Assembly (NCBI GenBank): GCA_034509925.1
Contig: CM067534.1
Location: 570,501 to 634,500 of the forward strand
Origin: Hirudinaria manillensis
Lineage: Eukaryota > Annelida > Clitellata > Hirudinida > Hirudinidae
Direction: 5' to 3'
Length of the DNA stretch: 64,000 nucleotides
The stretch's first letter is position 1, and every line of letters starts with the position of its first letter. This document shows, piece by piece, positions 1 through 20,125 of this stretch. The notes beneath the pieces were generated by a model. The model was not told the origin of the DNA, ran no database searches, and was given only the letters and a program-made list of their open reading frames with translations. Made by a program: the position numbers and the translations under genes.

Positions 1-323
1 TTTTCCTTGTCACTTATCAGTAGAGTTTCGAAGATATTCAACCCCCGACAGCCCGCCCCAGTATCTGTCAGCATCCAGCGGCATCTTACAATCACAAATG
101 TAAGTGCACAGTTCTTCCCCGACAGCATTAGTAGCATAAAAGCTTCCCAACTACCCCCTCCTTATGCCGCTGTCATGTATCCGGTTGACGGGGCATAACT
201 TGTGAACAGGTCGGTACGGAATCTACGCCATACATGGATGAAATGATGAGCGAAGATGATCTGTTGCATAGCGATGGTGATATCGAAGACTCGAAAATGG
301 GGAAGGCAATAAGACAATTTTGA
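1..323 (+). CDS. 3' end of an unidentified protein-coding gene (two terminal exons)
   Basis: The frame is open from base 1 to a strong splice donor (AAT|GTAAGT) after base 99. An acceptor (GAACAG) ends at 209, and the joined exon 210-323 continues in phase 0 to a TGA at 321-323. The joined product is 71 residues long. It ends in an acidic tail (motifs such as MMSEDDLLHSDGD) and finishes with AIRQF. If the 110-base intron is retained, the frame instead ends at about 198 with a C-terminal PPPY motif, a WW-domain ligand type. A polyadenylation signal follows at 433-438. The upstream part lies outside the window. I do not recognise the family. The splice model is supported by both consensus sites and phase, not by homology. 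Confidence 0.45.
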
Positions 324-432
324 AAGCGATGAGATAGTGAATGGGTAGTGAATGCAGTTGCTTCAGATATTCGAAACTGTCAGGGGGATATTACATCGCA
401 AACAGAACACCTAGTCGCAAAAGCTTATAATC

Positions 433-438
433 AATAAA
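433..438 (+). terminator. polyadenylation signal AATAAA of the upstream gene
   Basis: Canonical AATAAA about 110 bases after the TGA of the upstream gene and about 160 bases before the start codon of the next gene on the same strand. The short spacing implies either a very compact promoter or linked transcription. Confidence 0.5.
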
Positions 439-598
439 GCATTTTGAAAGCACTAAACTGAAAAATATTCTATGTGTATAGTTTTTGCTTTTCTCCAAAG
501 TCAAAAAAAAAAATTGATTTTTCCACAAGACAATTTCAATGAAAGGGTATTCTCCTCTATTTGTTTTTTGTGGGAATTTCGATTGTTTATTTTGGACT

Positions 599-3500
599 AT
601 GGAATCGGGTGATAGTGGAGCTGACGGCGCGTCGTCGGTTAGATTTGTAAACTTATGGAGATTTTAAATTGATAGATTTTAAGATAATTGTCTTTTTTTG
701 CGTTGTCAGGAAACGAGCGTCAGGCACCTTCGCAATGAACTGAATCGACTAAATAACTTGATTAAAGGTTCGTGAAGCGAAAGAAATGGTATCAGTATAT
801 GAATTTACAGTATCAATCATTATAAATGCATTTAAGCATCCATGAATGTAATAAAAAATATTGTTATATTGCATGTCACTTATCAGTAAATTAATGAAAC
901 GTAAACTCTTTATATATAAATTCTTTCTCTAACAAAATATCTAGTCGAATTTCGTGCCACTTTCCCACAATTAAATGTAATTTATATAACATTATATGGT
1001 TTTACAGGTGTCTTATGCAAAACTTATAAAGATGATTTGGAATTTGTGTGGGTTCAAAACTCGATGCTAATAGGATTGTTGCTTACAACAAAATCTTCCA
1101 GATATTCTATTTTGAATGCCCATGAACCTGTAATAAAGATGGGGCTTGACAAAGATTTCCATGTTGCATTGTGTTATATAAATGCTAGAGGTATTTTAAA
1201 ATGTAGATTACTTTTCAGGTTTCATTATTAAATGATGTTACTTAAGCTTGTCTGACATTTCAGTTGGATCTTGCATCAATGATCTTGTAAGTCCTGATCA
1301 CACATTGGAAAAAGTTTTACATTATGTTACAGCTCCAAATATATCATGTGAGTTGCTAAGTTACCTTGGTTCCAGAGAACTGTTAATGTTATTGTGTTTG
1401 AAGTTGATATTAGATTATATTATAATTATTATTATAGTTTAATCAATTATTATTCATGTATCTTTAGACTTAGAAACCAGTTTTGCTCTATGATTGCATA
1501 ACACCTAAACACTGATATAGATATTTCTAATTATATATTACCAATTGCAATTTAAAGGTTGTCTAGTAATTGTTTTGTCTCAAGTTTAGGTTTGTTATTA
1601 AATCCACAGGAAGTGACCTTACAACATTTCAGATTCATTCAAGATATCCATGAGTTACATCGTCCTGTTATACTGTTTTAACCTTGTCTTCTCTGGAAGA
1701 TATGAATTGGCTCTCAAAATATGCATGTGGTTTTCTCAGAATTCAGACATCTTGTTCCCTGAAAAAGTTATTTTCTTTTTGTTATTAAATTTAATTTGTG
1801 ATTGTTTGAGATTTGTGGATAATTACAACAATAGTGAATGCAACTAATTTTTCTTAATGCAATTTAAAATTTTTTTTAGACTCATCAATTTATTTTGAGT
1901 TCTGACTCCGATGCACTCCCTCTTCTATTTTCTGACATGGAAAATTGGAAAAGGACACCTTCCAACATCATTTGCTTGTTTAAAATTCTATCTTCATCCT
2001 GTTTATTAATAACAAACGATTATTTATCACTCATAAATCTCCACATGGGTGACATTCCTGAAGTAAATAATGAACTTCTAATACTCATTTATTATTTAAA
2101 AGGTGGCTTAATTAACATAAATCAATTATTATTGGTTTGGTAATCATTTAAATTCCTTCTAGCTGTGGCTCTGTTCAAGGTCAAAAGCTATGATGAATCT
2201 ATTGAGCTGCTACAGAAATCTTTGACTCTTGATCCACACAACTTGATGCTCATCAACATTTATCTACTTCTTTCCCTCAACTTTTCTCAGAAGGTTTGGC
2301 AAATTCAAGCTTTGAATGATCTTTCAGACATAAGCTTTTGAAATTTTTATATTGATATCACAATTCCTTTGAGATGAGATTTTCTTCATTTAATTCAATT
2401 TAGTTATTCATATTTAGGTTTATTGATCATGAGTTATTATCTCAAATTTTAAAAGAAGTGTTGAGTAATTCTTCCATCATTCAAATTTTCACCCACATTA
2501 AATATCAAAGTAACAAATGTGTGAATGTTGATTGAGATTAAGGACTAATTTGGTTCTTATCAACCAGCTTTAATAATGTTCCAAAACTTTTTAAAAATTT
2601 TTTTCTTATTTTTGTTCTTAGGGCAAACATCATCTGAGCATTCAAATACTCAAACAATGTCTGAGATCATCTCCCTCTTGCCATGTGGCAGTGTTGTTTC
2701 TTTCATACCAATATAGACTGCTAAATCATCAATTAGCTGAGAGCCAGTCTTTGGGTTTATTACAAGAGGTAACTACATATCAACATGCAAACAGGTTCAA
2801 ATTAATTGATTAAAATTGCAGATCATAGACAAGCATTGCATGCCAAAAGCAGTTCCATCTACCTTGTTATACAATTTTATTTCCAATTTCATGCTTTCAA
2901 ACATTGAGATTACAACATCAGATGTTCTGTTGCATCTTTCCCTTTGTCATCTGGAGCTCAAAAAGTAGGAAGTTCTTAATTGTCACAAAAATATTTCTAA
3001 AATATTTTTATCAATACAAATATTTTTCAAGCCAAAGAAAGTTATCAAGCAATTCTAATTTTGTTTTGTTAGGTATGAAATGGCAATAGAAAACTTTGAG
3101 AGAGTAACTTCGCCTAAGGAACTATTTTCTGATACAATATTTAAGGATGACTTGAAATGTTGTTCCAGATATATTGATATAATGGATACATATAGGAAGA
3201 TCATATTATCTCTTACAAAGTCTTCTAAATTCTCTGATGTTGTTGAAATTTGTGAGAAAGTTATGAAGAGCATCACATCCAAACCTATTAATGAGGATGA
3301 TGACACATTAACAAGTGAAATTCTATTGTACAAGGCACAAGGGTACTATGGCCTTCAGGAGTATGACCAAGCACTTTCAACAATTTCATGGTTAAATTTT
3401 GCTTGTACATGTGAATTACCATTGTTGCAAACTAATGTTTATATATATATTAATTTTAGTACCATCATCCAGTTAGAAAATTCATGTATTCATTCACAAG

Positions 3501-3950
3501 GTTTTTAAATTGAATTTTTCTGTGGGATTTGCTAAGAAATATAAATAATTTGTTAATTTGTTAGGCAAAAACATTTCTGTTGTGAGCCTAGAGGAACAGT
3601 GTTTCAATCTTCTCTGTGAAGCTTATGGATTAAAATCTAAAATACTCTTCAAGCTAGAGAAATTCCAAGAATCACTCCATTTTTCAAGATTGGCATACCA
3701 AATTTGTCCAAGTTGTGCTTTGACATATATATTTTTTTAAATTTTCTGAATTTTAATTATGATATCTCAAGCAGATGATCTCAGCAAAGCTCTGGATTTG
3801 TCATTAGCCCTTGCCGGTGCAGGGAGAGAGGTGGAAAGTGCTCTAACATGGCTGCAGTTTAGGAGGTTTTCAGTTGTAGATATTGATGAAGGACAAATTA
3901 AAAGTCTGATTCAAAACAGAACAAGAGAACTCAAGTTGGTTGATATTTGA
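599..3950 (+). CDS. FANCG: Fanconi anaemia group G-like TPR protein (FANCG)
   Basis: Twelve phase-compatible exons give a 600-residue protein; human FANCG has 622. Exons: 599-637, 710-767, 1008-1190, 1264-1347, 1633-1766, 1880-2102, 2163-2293, 2622-2768, 2822-2964, 3073-3410, 3565-3711, 3775-3950. The middle and C-terminal parts are helical TPR-like repeats (for example YDESIELLQKSLTLDP, YEMAIENF, YDQALSTIS). The last repeats resemble FANCG in order and detail: an LSLALAGAGR helix, then ESALTWLQFR, which corresponds to the family's DEATALWWRLE helix, with the preceding repeat ending QICPN as the vertebrate protein has QMCPG. FANCG is an adaptor of the nuclear Fanconi core complex in interstrand-crosslink repair. 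Exons 1-2 are the least certain. Alternatives are other TPR scaffolds, but repeat order and length fit FANCG best. Confidence 0.62.
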
Positions 3951-4099
3951 TTTTGGAATATTTAAATATTGAATATTTAACTTTGAAACTATTTTCCTAT
4001 TTTATGGAAAGATATGCTCATGATGAGGGAAAGTTCCTTGTTAGAGATATTGATTGCCTCAAGATCCTGTTGAAGCAGAAGAGCTTTTGAGTCCACATA

Positions 4100-4105
4100 A
4101 ATAAA
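4100..4105 (+). terminator. polyadenylation signal AATAAA after the FANCG-like gene
   Basis: Canonical AATAAA 150 bases downstream of the TGA at 3948-3950. Confidence 0.5.
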
Positions 4106-6003
4106 GTAATGAAATTATGGTGATGTGTTTGAGGACACTGGGGGTCTCCTGATTTGAGGGTTAGGCTAAGTTATTTCTAAGCAGTCTGCTGTAGAGCTTA
4201 GATAATTTTCGTTATGAGGAAAAGTAACGAAGCGTTATATTTGAAGAAAACTATATTAAAATTAGATTCAAAATTAATTCAAAAAAATAGATTCAAAAAA
4301 AAAAGATATGGTTTTGTGGGGTAATAGCAATCAGTGGACATCTCATAACAAAAAATTTGGAAGCTTTGCTAGAACAAGTTTGAGGTAGCTTTAGTCCCTT
4401 TGGTTGCTTTTTTGTATGCTCTTGGCTCGGCCTCCACTCATTGTCTCAGTATCTCACAGAGGGAAGTGCCCCAAAGAAATACAAATCAACAGGGAGTAAA
4501 TTTGAAGTCTGTTTTTTTTTTATGAAAAAAGCTTGCTCAACTAAGGAATTCCTAGATCTGTATCCTCATGAACCACAGCGAGTTTTTTGCTTAGTTTCTA
4601 AAATTAAGTTTAGTGTGTTATTTGTCATAACTTAATCAATGCTCCTCTTTCTGAACCGGCAAATTATATGATGTGAGGTCATCTGTAAAAGACGTGTGCA
4701 AGAGGGGTATAGCCAAAGTAGGCTGGTGGGGATAAAAGGGAGAAAGGTTTGGCAAAATGTAGATTTTCACAGATTTCACGTTTCATGGGCCGTTTAATTA
4801 ACATATGAAAGAGTTATGTATATTTTTATTTAATTTATATCAAATAATCAAAAATAACAATGGATCTAAATAAATCATCAATATTTTAAAAGAAAATAAT
4901 ATCGAAATATTTAGTTAGCCATCCCTGCTCTAGGCTGCATTCAAATGAAGCAACGTAGCTTAAGATTGCGACGTTACTCTGATGCAATATTGAGGGAGAG
5001 ATATTCGGATTTCAAAAGAAATAAGAAACAGTGAATGACAGTACACCTACACATAGGCTTGTTTGAAAACGTTATAAACTCACGAACAGGAAATTGAAAG
5101 ATTACACTTTGTTCTTTTTAAGGATGATGTAAACAAAGCTCCTTTCGAAGTATTGTACGACATCTCACTGCCAGTTGATTTACGACCTTCGACATCCTAT
5201 TCAATTCTGACCGCATTGTTAAAAAAAATCACCGCCTAAATTCGTGATCTCATTAGGGTTGAGTTAAATAGATAAGTCAGTCCTAACTAATTCTAAGCGC
5301 AGTCTCGCGTATGTAACCTGGACACCAATTAACAGGCTTTCATGATTTATAATGTTTGAATTATTTGCCCTTTCAGATATATTCAAACAGAATATATATT
5401 CAAATAGAGGCCCGCGGTTAATCTCTGTAACTGTTTTTAATACCTAAAAGAAATAGGTGCTATCAATTACCCATTTGAAGTGGCTTTAACTTTGCTCACT
5501 AGGTAGAACATATGTATGAGCAGTTTCTCGGTAATTAACATAATTAAGATCCAAAGTGCGCCCGGAAGGCTAAAACAGTTATAATTATTTTAACGTTTTC
5601 ATAGTTTATCTGTTAGGGCTAGGGTTAAACTGCATAAGTGATTTTTTTTATAAAAATTACAACAATTAAAGTTTTTAAGGCAGGTATAGTTAAATGCCAA
5701 ATTTTGCCTTGCCTGCCTTGCTTCTTTCCATCTATTAAACCTTCCATAATTCAGTCTCCCATTTTTATGCTTTCCAAAAGCCACATGCAAATAAAGCAGT
5801 TCACATTAATTTTATACTTTTTTTAAAATAACAATATTTATATATATTGTCGAAGTTCCCTCTAAGGATCAGCTGTTTTTGGTGAGTCGGGAATTCCGAC
5901 TAAGTTTTAGCTATTCATTACATAATATCCAATTAACAAAGTGTTAAGTTTAGAGAATTCTATTTAAAAAATGCAAGAAATCAGCATTAATACAGAAAAT
6001 AAA
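4106..6003. other. intergenic, no gene recognised
   Basis: Only short ORFs without coding character are seen. There is no RNA gene or intact mobile element that I can recognise. The stretch 4400-4630 is open in one frame for about 64 codons but has no recognisable motif or splice context. Confidence 0.5.
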
Positions 6004-6312
6004 TTAATCTAATAAATTATTTCCCTTATCTGTCCACATTTGTATCAACTTTGGTATATTTTCATACAAATGCAAGAATTGTTCGCTTGAATCAGGTGTG
6101 AATTTTCTGTCTCCAGAAATTGTTGTCACGATAGTGGAGGCTAAGTTTGAAAACCTGTCGCCTGGCAAACATTTGTCGAAGTGGGGAATAATTATTGATA
6201 ATTTCTCTTTGTTCAAGCGATGCGCTATATTAAACCACATCTAGGGCCGAGTGTTGGGGGCCACTGTTTCAAAAGCTATTTGACATAAATGATCTGCTGT
6301 AGCAGAATTCAT
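6004..6312 (-). pseudogene. degenerate coding-like tract, unidentified
   Basis: Read on the minus strand, an ATG at 6312-6310 opens a 103-codon frame ending at 6004. It is interrupted once by a TAG at 6243-6241. The part after this stop is a 78-residue stretch with ordinary globular composition (motifs HFDKCLPGDRFSNLAS and FLHLYENIPKLIQMW). Further upstream (about 6380-6560) more coding-like pieces appear in shifted frames separated by stops. This looks like the C-terminal remnant of a decayed gene or transposon-borne protein. I do not recognise the family. It could also be chance. Confidence 0.25.
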
Positions 6313-7023
6313 ATGCTAAAAAATAATTAACGAAGCTCCTCCTTCCGAATTACGCAACTTCTTGACAGTATTTCGGTAGTTCATTTGCAGCGAATTACAA
6401 CTTTTTCTTCAAAAGCCCTTATAATCGGTAAAACTTTGTCAGTAAACTTTTAACGTAACATCTTTATCTACGTCTTTATTAATAATATCACCGAAGCATT
6501 ACAACATTTTATCGATTTTGAACAAAGGCACTATTTTATTACGCGGTATCTAAAAAAAATTGATCAGCCAATAGAATTTGTGCGCACTAGCTCAAGGATA
6601 CATCGAACAAGGTAAACAAAAAACATCTGTTTAGTAAACGCATATTAATGCGAAGTTTACTAGATCATCCAGGCTGCATAAACTATATAAGATGCCACAA
6701 AACCCTAAGCAGCTCTCGTTTAACTGTGAATAAAGAATGTTGAAGGATGTTTATTGAAGATACATTTGAGAGGACAATAGGATATTTTTATTGACGCAGT
6801 TGTTGAATTAATCTGCGATGTTTGTGTGAAATTTAGAGAATGCATTACTGACAAAGCAGTGCTAAAAATTTTGTTGTTTTTATGTCCCGTGAGTAGCTGT
6901 TATATAACTAATTTATTTCATTTTTTTTACGGCATTTCGCTTTTCTCACGTATTAACTTCTGTAGAGAATTAAATGATTATGGAATTATTCCATATTTAC
7001 GAAAATTAATTTTTTTGTGACAG
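6313..7023. promoter_or_regulatory. presumed upstream region and 5' UTR of the ULK gene
   Basis: Apart from decayed coding-like fragments on the minus strand up to about 6560, no gene is visible. A splice acceptor-like sequence (TTTTTTTGTGACAG) ends at 7023, so the first ULK coding exon probably has a non-coding 5' exon somewhere in this interval. That exon was not located. Confidence 0.3.
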
Positions 7024-7075
7024 GTCTTTTGTGATTTTGATGCATATATTGAAAGGACATCAACCAGTGAACACT

Positions 7076-14436
<7,361 letters not shown>

Positions 14437-17129
14437 CATTTGGATTAAAAGTTAACTTAATTTATTCTAAATATTTATTATGCAAATTTATTATGTAGAT
14501 GAGTTGCTTTTAGCAACTTTAATTGGATGATAAGTGGTGTTTATTTTATAAATAAGATTAAAAACAATGTTATTTTTATGATTATCAATTGCTTAATGGT
14601 TCACAGAAAAATGAAGTGTCCTTACAAGTCCAACAAAATGGTGCTAAAAGTCTGATCTCGTCATCTGCAATTTGATTGTTCACATTTGGCAACTGTGCAA
14701 AGCTGGAACTCGATGCTGATGTTTTGAATCTTTTGTGATTTCCACATTTCACGATGACCTTGCTTACTGCCAAAGTTATGAGTCTTAACAATAGAAAATG
14801 TGGATTTCAATACTGTAAATTGTTCATTGTAAGAGACAGTTGCCAGATTTTATTTGATCTGATTCTTATTTTTTTTTAGCTTTGTTTAATTTTGCTGTAA
14901 CACCTTCCTTTACTTGTTGACAGTTTGTGTGTTAATTCTGTCTTATTTATTTCATTTTATTTCAATTAATTAGATGTGGAAGGTGGTAATCTCATTCATT
15001 ACTTTTGAAACAAAAATTTCCTTATTTTTCAATTGGATGGTTGTCAGAAATCATAATTATAAATTTTACATAATGGTAGGCTTTTTTACTGTTTCTCTAA
15101 GAAATTCTACTGGCTTAAGTGTTTTTTTTTCAATTCTTCTCTTTGATATTAATAATCTGCATGGTATGATCACTAGTATGATTGGGTTTATGGTCAAAAG
15201 TTGAAGCTTTTTATGAAGATTCTGTCAAGAATTCTGTGTGTTGTTGACTGGCATTCTTATGCATTACTTCATGCATTTTTCTTATAAAGAGTTTCTCCTG
15301 CTCTTCTTTAAGATTTGATAAAATCATGCTTTAGAGGTTCTCGACATTTTGGTTTCATATTTTTTTCATTTAAAATTTCTGTGATTGATCATTCCTTTTA
15401 ATGGTGTGGCTAGCTGACTTAATTATTTATTTACTGAGTGTTGTTGAAGTGGTGCCATCTGCAGCCAACGATATTAAGGTTCTTATCATGGCATCCCAGT
15501 TCGTTTATCATGTTTATCATGTAAAGCCACTCATGAAGGTTTTCATGACTGATGTAAATATGTAAAGACAATAGCATTTAATAGGAAATTTATGTCGAAA
15601 ACGATCTTTTCGATTAATTGTGGAATTCTTGAATTCCAGTGTTTATTGTAATAATCTGTCGTGGCCCTTAATTTTTTTTTATTGGCGGTTTTATTCTTAT
15701 TTGTTTAGAAAATCGGAGTGTAAAAAACTTCAATTAAAACGAAATTCGTAAAATTTCCTTACTGCCGGCCTAAATCAACGTCCGCTAGCAAAATCAACAC
15801 ATCTACAAGAGGAGGGTGATGGCCATCGACTTGATTCAAATCCGTTCTAACTTAATGGATCACAGAAGAGTAATAGTTTATAAGCAGTAGTAGTTAATTT
15901 AACAGAAAAGAGATTTTTTGATAAGGTGATGTGCCGGAGGGGCGCCATTTTGAAGAGTTAATTTAAAAAAAAATTAAATTGTATACAAAAATGAGTTTCT
16001 AAAGTTGTAATATGTTACTATTTCTATTTCTGCTTAACCATTACAAGTAGGCGAAAGTCCTCGACTAATATCCAAAATCTAAATTTAGATCTTTTGTTGT
16101 AGCTTCAAGGAAATAAATCTTTTGAATATTTTCGGGAATTTTGAATGCCATATTGACATGTCGTAATCATCAATACCTAGCTGTCACAATCGACCTATAG
16201 ACCCAAATGTAAAATTTGGCTGATGGCCTAGTCTAACAGGGATGTAATTTAGGAGGCTAACATTTACTGAAGGTTTGATGCGTAGTTAAAAAGTATGGTT
16301 TGCTCCTTTCGTATAAAATGCTAAAATGACATTCCTGATAACTTGGCTCATTTTAGGAACGGGGATAACTTCGGGATAGCTTACTTAGAATACCTTGAAA
16401 AATCAGGCTAAGATTCACTCTCGGGGAAAGGGTTAATGGCTCACTGGGCTCAGTCGGGACTTTAAAATTGCCCGAGGTTGGGGAAAATTTTAGATCGGTA
16501 GTGATCTTTTTCTTTTCACTTCTCAAGTTAAAAAGCAGTCACGGCGTAAATAGCATGAGGAAGGGGGCGCTTGCCTCTCGTGGCCACGAAATGGAAAGGA
16601 CGTATAGCATCCCACAAATATTAATCTTTTGTATATATTTTTTAAATGAACAGAAATGTAATCTTCATCATCTCGCTTTTCTAAAGTTTCTTAACAAATA
16701 ATTACTTAACTTTGATAGCAATAAAAACAAAAACGTTAGCAAAAAAAACACTTTTCTGTCGTGGGTTCACTTCTCCAATTAGCGGGTTTAATATATTCTT
16801 AAAACACCCATTGTGAGACTTAAAGTGCAGCTGTAAAAGCACTGCTGTTGATTGACAAAATGAAAATCGTTCATTTTGTTTATTTTGTTAGTAAGAAAAA
16901 ATTTATTGATGTCAACCTTACAGGGGCATCGGATAAGAATCTGAATTACTTTTTCACTTGTTTCACGAACGACTTTTAATCCACATTTGCAGAGGCGTTG
17001 CTTTAGACATTTGTTGACTTAAATAAATTGTTCTCATCAGAATGATTTGGAAATTTCAAGGTATTTTGAGCAGGTTAAAGTTTTGTTGCCTAAGTTTAGT
17101 TACACGATAGGGATTTCTGCAGTTCCTAT
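14437..17129. other. intergenic plus ULK 3' UTR, no gene recognised
   Basis: Downstream of the ULK stop the sequence is AT-rich with no convincing ORF, RNA gene or intact mobile element. ORFs in this stretch are short and lack motifs or splice context. The ULK polyadenylation site could not be fixed. Confidence 0.5.
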
Positions 17130-17470
17130 GTTTTGTCTGGTTCCTTCAACAGCAGTGTGATCGTCTTTAAGGACCCTAAGTCTCCTACACTCATTTCATC
17201 GAGGTCTCTCCTTCCAAAGAGATCCTCTCACTTACATCGTTCTTATCTCCTTGTGCCAGCTTCTCTTCTTTTATATGTCTCTCTGTCGCCATATATTGTC
17301 TCCATAGTTAATACTGCTACCAGCAGCTGTCTCACAGCAACGACGGTTGCATTCCATTCGTGTAACAAGTATAGTAACTGTATAGGCAAGTCTTTCGTAA
17401 CTGGCTGGCTCGGGACACCTTGGAACTGATCGCTCTCACTGCTTGCGCTATGGATATTGGCGGTCATCCA
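17130..17470. other. GC-richer patch upstream of the collagen gene
   Basis: This stretch is visibly richer in G and C than its surroundings and is open on both strands (about 98 codons plus, 74 codons minus), as expected from higher GC alone. It ends 110 bases before the collagen start codon. It could be collagen 5' UTR/promoter DNA or an inserted fragment. No protein family is recognised. Confidence 0.3.
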
Positions 17471-17581
17471 TTCTAGGACCCTAACGCCAAGAAGCTGCCC
17501 AAAATTTTTTTATTTTAAACTTAGTTTTTCACCGCCATTTCCTTAGCGTTTCGGGTTGCGTTCCCGAAAACGCCGACCAAG

Positions 17582-20125
17582 ATGATGACCAGTGGTCAGG
17601 CTGTTGTGTTTTTCTTGTTTGGATTAACAACTGTTAGCTTTGGATTTCAGCTCCCTGGAAGTTAGTACTTTATTTCCTTTTGATCGTTTTAAAGTTTTGA
17701 ATTTGTCATATCTTCATTTATATATATATATATATATATTTATGCTCTGTTGATATCTGCATCTTATTTATGGGACACTATATTAAAAACTGATTTTAAA
17801 AAAATAAAACATGTTGTTTTCCAACGATTTCATGACCCCTTGAAAATGTTGAAATTTGTGTGCACGTTTTTGTTGTTAAGACACTAAGGATTTGATAAAG
17901 TTGTGCAAGGTCGACTCCGTTTCATCGTCCTCCGTAACAAGGATAACTGGATCATATCACTCATCCTGGGCCTATGAATTCAAGGGACGCTCTACCGCCA
18001 CGACCGAATATTCAGTAGCGGCTACCGAGCTTTACCGAGGTAATTTTATTAATATTTTCCTTTAAAATGTCTCCGTTTGATGCTTTGTTTATAATTGCTT
18101 CTGCAAAGGTTCAACTTGCATTTGTTTAAGTCTTGCAATTTCTTTTAATAAGAGTTTCCAAGAGAATTTACGGTCATAACGAAGTTCAGGACTAGGGTTC
18201 AAAGAAGCCAGTGTCTCTTTGCTCATCACTTGGCTGGTTACAAAAGAAACCTGGGCTTAGAGATATCCAACCGTATCAAGTTTTGGTACGAAGACACAAA
18301 CAATCAGCCACTTCCCAACGCAACTCCTTTCTTTAAGTCATTGTCTGGAGATTTGGCGTTCAACAATGGAGAGTTCGTAAAATTTGACTTGTTTTCATCT
18401 TTTAAAGACCTGACTTTGAGAAATGAACTTCTTGACTTATTTAAACATAATCGCATAATAATTGTATGTCATATAAAAAATAAACATATTTAAACGTCTC
18501 TTACAATTATTATAATATTACAATTATTGTATTAAGTTGGCACACAGTGGCTGTGGAGGTAAAAGGCAACGAAGCGAGTTTGTATGTCAACTGCTCAAAA
18601 GTGGAAACTGTGGCACTGGAGCGGAGTGCCGATGGTGAACTCGATTTCACTGGAGAAGTTAAAGTTTCTCCTCTGGCTGCGAGTGCCTCACAGGACACTC
18701 CATTTGAAGTTTGTCGAATTGTCGCTCTAGTGTATTCAAAATATAAGTTGATATAGAAATTAGACAATTCAGCTTTCTCCAAGAGGAAATCAATTCTCAA
18801 AGAATTCTTAAATAGAACACAATTATTTCATTGATTTCCTGTTTATTCGTTTTAGGGAGACGTTGAAGATTTGTTGGTAGTGCCGTCAACGGACGTAGCA
18901 AAGGGATACTGCCTCTACAGAGAAGCCGGTGTAGGTGTCGCCCCACCGCTTGTAACGAAACCTACCCTTAAACCAACAAAGAAACCTAAACCAGCACCTG
19001 GTTCTAGGTCACCACCTGATTCTTTTGGACCATCAGAGGACGGGGTCGGTATCGTACAATCGCCACACATGTTTGCGTCGGAACATTCTTTCGTTTAAAA
19101 ATATCTTTGAATGAATCGCAAATTATGATTTAGTGCCGTAAGTTTTTATTTTATTACTTTGAATGAAATGTAATTTTGAATGAAACATTTCTGAATTAAT
19201 TCATTTAGCATCTCGGAAGCGTAGAAGGGCCTCCAGGTCCTGATGGTCCAAAGGGAGAGCAGGTAAGAATGCTTTGTTTTGTAATTTGCTGGTGTTTGCA
19301 AGATTTAAAATGATCACGTATCGTTCGATAACTAATATCAATAAAATAATCTCAGGGTTATCCCGGCAGGGACGGATTTCCGGGCACCATGGGAGTTCCA
19401 GGAGCTCCGGGCCACGTATTCATAATTCCAGTAAGTGATTTAATATACTGTAATAATTCATCTTTTACTACGTGTAAGTGGTCAACGGATTAATCATTAT
19501 TAGCGGCTAACGGGAGGAAATGGAGAACAGGCTTTTGTGCATGGCTTGACCAGATGTCATTAATGAATTACCTTTATTTTGTTGAAAGAATGTGATTGGG
19601 GAGAAGCTAAATATATGAACAAGTGAACAAGTTAAATAAGCAGCTTTAAATAAAGATGAGATATGACTATGTATGTATATATATATATAAATTACTTTTC
19701 AAATATAAATGAGATTTTATTTTTAATTGACTAGATGAGTGTGAGAGATGCTGGCACTAAAGGTCCTTCAAATCCAGAGGCAGAAGCTCTTAAGGCCAGG
19801 CTGGATCAACACATGGTTAACAAATTGTTGTACCTTATAAAGATCAATTGTATTTAATTTTGATAAACTACTTTAGATTTGTAAAAGACTTATTCAAAAC
19901 ACCCAATGTTGGAAAAATTTATTTAAAAGTATAGTATTGGAAAATGAGCTGTCACACTCAATCGATGTTTGGATGAAAATTTAATGTCAAAACCATAAAT
20001 AAATTAAAAAAATAAATAAAATAAAATGATATTAACCAGTAATTAATCATGAAACATTCTTCCACCAGCTAGCTCTCCATGGTTCGCCAGGTCCCCAAGG
20101 AATGACAGGTCTTGCTGGCCAGCCA
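17582..20125 (+). other. collagen N-propeptide region: exon map and domains
   Basis: Coding exons 17582-17660, 17881-18039, 18153-18372, 18537-18708, 18856-19044 (signal peptide, TSPN, variable region), 19209-19262 and 19356-19430 (minor helix ending GHVFIIP), 19735-19815 (non-helical ARLDQHM hinge), 20069-20125 (LALHG, entry to the main helix). The acceptor at 18536 restores NNGDWHT, the conserved Trp-His of TSPN domains, which supports the phase-2 junction. The donor at 19044 (GGG|GTCGGT) is weak; GTCG|GTATCG a few bases downstream is an alternative but breaks phase. Confidence 0.8.

Noticed and set aside
599-3950. First reading as a trafficking (TRAPPC12) or APC/C TPR subunit
   Set aside because: TPR repeats alone suggested these, but total length, repeat order and the C-terminal helices fit FANCG better.
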